Under the pieces are notes generated by a model that saw only the letters and a program-made list of their open reading frames with translations, ran no database searches and was not told the DNA's origin. A stretch of DNA of 64,000 bases from Diplocarpon mali. Lineage: Eukaryota > Ascomycota > Leotiomycetes > Helotiales > Drepanopezizaceae. A program made the translations under genes and the position numbers. The stretch covers positions 1-64,000 of the forward strand of contig JAENRP010000190.1 in the NCBI GenBank assembly GCA_024741835.1. Direction: 5' to 3'. This document shows positions 60,556-64,000 of this stretch, in pieces (positions within the stretch are counted from its first letter, which is position 1; the number at the start of each line of letters is the position of its first letter).

Positions 60556-62485
60556 ATGTCTGCAACTACCAAAAAACCACCAGCAAGCACACTGCCAGGC
60601 CGCAAGTCCTCTGCAGATCCCGCTGGCGTCACCACAGCCCCCTCATCTCGAGTTCCAAGCCGTTCCCCAGCCCCGTCAGCGACTACGAATGGAGTCGTAC
60701 GCAGCCGATCAGTCCGCGCTGGAGCTCCTGTATCAGCACGATCAGCTATGCAGAGGCCAGGCGCTGGCACCTCGAATCTGAGCTCCAGCAGTACGACATC
60801 GGATGCAGATGATAATGCCCGCGCAGAGACTGTCGCGGTGTTAGACGACTTGAAGGAGCGCTTGCGCAAGACGGAGACCGCGTCTGAACAATTCCAGAAA
60901 CAGACCCAGGTGTTACAAGCGAGATTGGATGAAGCTTTGAAGGAACAGGGTAAGCTGGAGGATCGTCTGCATGAGAGTGACGAGCGGCTGGAGGCTTTGG
61001 AGAATGAGAAACGGGATGCGCTCAGACAGCGTCGGGAAATGGAGTCCATATACGAAGCCGAGAGGAGTTCGATGACCAAGGAGCGGGAGGAGATGTCTAA
61101 TCGGGAGGAGGAGATGCAAACGATTATCCAGCGATTGAAGGACTCCCTTAATTCGAGGTCCAATGTGGACGAGGAGGGCAGGATATCCAGACGATGTAGG
61201 TACAACGATGTTCCTACCTGCAGGCGTACTAATTTTGATAGCAAACAACGTTTCTCCTATTGAAGGCGGCCAGTTCGCTCCTCCCTCCAACCTCAACCGC
61301 AGCGACTCCCGAAACAACTCAAAACTTCTGCTTCAAAAGGACCGACTGATCGAGTCCCTCCGACTAGAATTAGCAGAGGCGCAGATCAAGCTCGTGGAAT
61401 CAGAGAATATGGGAGGTGGACGGATGCAAGAGGTTGAACGATTGCTCCTGGAAGCACGTATGACGAACGCCCGACTAATGGAGGACAACGAGAGCTATCA
61501 ACTCCTTCTTTCCGAGAAGACATTGACAGGCGACTTCGCCAAGAGCGAATTCATGGGCTCTGCCTCTCACAACGTTGATGCACTAAGCGCCTTAGAGGGC
61601 AGGCCTGCGCCCACAAGCCTGGCAGACGAGCTCTCTGAAGCCGATGAAGGCGAGAGCGATAACTACAGACGTCTAGAGTCTGAACTAAAAGTTGCCAAAG
61701 ATTCCAACAAAGCTCTAACCCTGTACATAAATAAGATCATCGAGCGTCTCCTCCAACATCAAGATTTCGAAACCATCCTCGATCAGTCCTCCGGCTTCAA
61801 GCCTGGCGCGAACCCCAACACCGACAAGGACCTCCCCCCTCCCCCCAAAGAACAAGCAAGCGGCGCCTCCATTCTGCAACGTGCCAAAACTGTCGCCATG
61901 GGTACTAGCAAGCGCCCCCGTCCTCAGTCCTACATGCCCGCCACTCATTCGGCCCTCACAGACCCTGAAACCGCGCCTAGCATCCCCTTCGGCCTGAATC
62001 GCTCCTCGAGCTTCCGCACAGGCCGTCCCAAGAGTGAGCAGTTTACGGGCGGTGCCGCCAACGTTGTGAACCAGATGTACAAAGGCGGCCCGGTATCGCC
62101 TCTCCACGGTCCGCAGACACCACGGCACTCGCAGTCCTTCTTCGCTCCTCCTGTGACGGGGGCGAACCCGAACGCGGCTCACCGTGCTCCCAGTACCGGC
62201 CAAGTCCCAACAACCGGCAATTTGCCCAGCATGAAGAGCGAGAGCAGCAGTGCAAGCGACAGCGGAGATGTCTCTACGCCACCGGGAAACAGCCCGCCGC
62301 GCACAGAAAAGGCAACGACGTTCGCTGGAAACAAACCGCGGCCGCTGAGGCTTGTGCAGGATCGCGATGAGAACCGGAAAGTGAGTGGAGAGGAGGAAAC
62401 TAAGTCCAAAAGGGCGAGTTGGATGGGCTGGGCGTTTGGGAAGAAGGAGGAGGGTGTTGCTGTGGACGAGAGTATCCAGGAATAG
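60556..62485 (+). CDS. Long coiled-coil, low-complexity fungal protein
   Basis: Two exons (60556-61195, 61242-62485) with a 46-nt intron bearing a perfect TACTAAT branch; 627 aa. Residues 1-90 are Ser/Pro/Thr-rich. Coiled coil runs over about 95-210 (heptads such as LDDLKERLRKTETASEQFQK) and resumes at about 235-390 (LIESLRLELAEAQIKLVESE, LYINKIIERLLQHQDFETIL). The C-terminal third is Pro/Ser-rich with basic patches and ends in SKRASWMGWAFGKKEEG, a short conserved-looking amphipathic segment. Fungal homologues are often named M protein repeat protein, which carries no functional meaning. A scaffold or cytoskeletal role is inference. The ATG at 60556 is the first in frame. Confidence 0.8.
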
Positions 62486-64000
62486 ATGAATTGGATTGCC
62501 TCTGCCTTCTGTCTTTCATTTGGAGTAGATCCGATCATTTACTCCTCAGCTAGCGACAGCGCGTACACTCTTCTGTCACATTCATTTCAGACACGGATTT
62601 TCGGGCAATTTTCTTGGACTGAGCAATCTATCTAGAGGGTTGTATGGTATTTTTGGCTTCGCTGAGCGGGCTGATTTGTTGTGGTGTTTGTTGTTTGGAT
62701 GGTTGCCGGGTGGACGGGATCGCCTGTGTCTGTTTGTATTCGGACAGCCAACACCTTGCTATTTTCGAGTTACACTTTGGAGGAGAACTCACGTTGCTTG
62801 GCCAGCTCCTGAACATCGGCGCGGAGGAATGTCTGATCGGCTAGGCCGGAATGTGGATCATTGGAGAATGCCCCTTTGCTTGTACTTGAAGATATTTTGC
62901 CGTTACCAGCATCATTATATGTATATAGCCCCTTCTTACTACTAATCAATGAGCTCTGTAAATCGTCATATCTGAGGGCATTTTTAGGGGACATAGAGAG
63001 AGTTTAGGTAGCCAGCTCTAAAATATAGGTATATCTCCTTACTTTTGCGGTTTTCTATTTTTTATTCAACCCCCCCCCTGTGAATGCGGAGTGAAGATTG
63101 TGTGACCTCGATGGATAAAGGCATTTGTTCTTAATGAGGCAAGGGAAAGACTCAATTTTCAGAGAATCAATAGTCTTTCGGGGGCGCTCTCACCGTTTTC
63201 GGCTTTGATATCGGCACATATAATTTGGGTGTACTTATAGTAGTAGATAAAGAAGCTAAATCAAGTTCTTATGCAGAAGATAAGAGATGGTCATTTAACT
63301 TGCAAGCCGACCGCTTCTGCGTTAATATTCTCATTGAAGACTATAAGCACTATATCGGAGTTACTCTTATAGGCATAGATAGCCGATTATATGGTTTGAA
63401 AGGTAAAGGCAACTATAAAAAAAACTCTTTTTCTTTGAATCATTAGTCTATTACTCATCATCTGTGGACCTTTGTTCAGGTGGATGCGAGTTATTTTGAA
63501 CGAGGAGTTTTATACTATACTGATTTTCTTTTTCCCATGTCGTCCAGTGTAGAGGGCTGAAAACAATGAGATCTTGTGACAGGAAGTCATATGACCGGCA
63601 TAAGCGGAATGAAGGATAAATACGAGACCTATGATGTATATTAGAAACAGTACGTGAGTGCAACCAACAACCCACGAATACACCTCCAACTTGGGTATTG
63701 TTCCCAACTCTTCCTCGAGGCTTGCCCAATTGTGGTGCTCCCTCCTTTTGTTTTGGTTCTTTAGAAGACCCTCCTCTTGTTGTGTTCCCCCTTTGTTTCT
63801 TTACTAGATGGCTAGGACTCACTCCTAATACAGTAGTCCTCGCATAACGATTTCCTTATGTCTCGTCATTCAGTGACACTCGTGCCGATCGTCCTCGTTA
63901 CTATCATCTAGATCAGAATGAGCTCCGGAATACAAAAATAGTCAAACTGTGTCTCTCCTTCATTATCACTGACTACTGACATAACTAATTGTCGATTCCC
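62486..64000. other. Right-edge region, AT-rich, with dispersed repeat copy B
   Basis: No intact gene is seen. The first 500 bases are the downstream flank of the coiled-coil gene. From about 63,000 the DNA is AT-rich, with a poly-C tract near 63,070 and the repeat described separately. Confidence 0.5.
63470..63830 (-). repeat. Dispersed repeat, copy B
   Basis: This is the inverted counterpart of 48965-49275. On the minus strand the frame reads KQRGNTTRGGSSKEPKQKEG followed by APQLGKPRGRVGNNTQVGGV. Copy B keeps this frame open for about 120 codons, longer than copy A, so it is the less eroded copy. It may extend beyond the window's recognised part. Confidence 0.75.

Noticed and set aside
60426..61244. 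272-codon minus frame opposite the coiled-coil gene
   Set aside because: It is the antisense shadow of a Lys/Glu/Arg-rich coiled-coil exon, giving a Ser/Leu-rich artefact.
1..64000. CRISPR arrays, operons or bacterial-type regulatory elements
   Set aside because: The window is eukaryotic; no regularly spaced direct repeats or Shine-Dalgarno-linked gene strings are seen.

Overview
The window reads as a draft contig from a filamentous ascomycete (Pezizomycotina). The evidence is short GT-AG introns (mostly 41-120 nt) with CTRAY-type branch sites, fungal-specific families (an Mrc1 checkpoint mediator, a MOT1 molybdate transporter, a giant DUF3638/DUF3645 protein, BTB families), and gene-rich GC-balanced blocks broken by AT-rich, gene-poor stretches with decayed repeats. 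Single and short N runs (about 4397 and 14140-14143) mark assembly gaps. The class cannot be fixed from sequence alone; Leotiomycetes is plausible but unproven.

Layout. 0.8-3.0 kb holds two convergent BTB-fold paralogues, one intact and one broken. 5-23 kb is a dense housekeeping block: UTP15 (rRNA processing), mitochondrial ribosomal protein uL22m and PRP24/SART3 (U4/U6 recycling) sharing a divergent promoter, a four-helix membrane protein, MRC1 and a MOT1-type molybdate transporter sharing another divergent promoter, and an F-box-like Cys-rich protein. 23.3-26.7 kb is gene-poor and contains a BTB N-terminal remnant. 26.7-28.6 kb is a patatin-like gene whose nucleophile serine is glycine. 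32.3-42.2 kb is one six-exon gene for a protein of about 3,165 aa with a helicase-like P-loop, followed at 43.6-44.7 kb by an alpha/beta hydrolase.

44.7-51.1 kb is an AT-rich, gene-empty block with eroded repeat sequence. It contains one copy of a dispersed element that recurs in inverted orientation at the right end (63.5-63.8 kb). Beyond it lie an MFS transporter (51.2-52.5 kb), a decayed alkaline phosphatase pseudogene (54.0-55.7 kb), two cytosolic ribosomal protein genes in tandem (RPL10/uL16 and RPL30/eL30) and a long coiled-coil protein (60.6-62.5 kb). The right end is AT-rich again.

Functionally the window mixes ribosome biogenesis and translation (UTP15, uL22m, RPL10, RPL30), splicing (PRP24) and replication checkpoint (MRC1) genes with accessory genes. 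The most unusual items are the giant DUF3638 protein, the serine-less patatin, the alkaline phosphatase and BTB pseudogenes, the inverted dispersed repeat pair, and a possible start-stop or splice-created upstream ORF in the molybdate transporter leader. Intron boundaries were deduced by eye from splice consensus, reading-frame closure and family conservation. All joined coding sequences reported as intact close exactly in frame.
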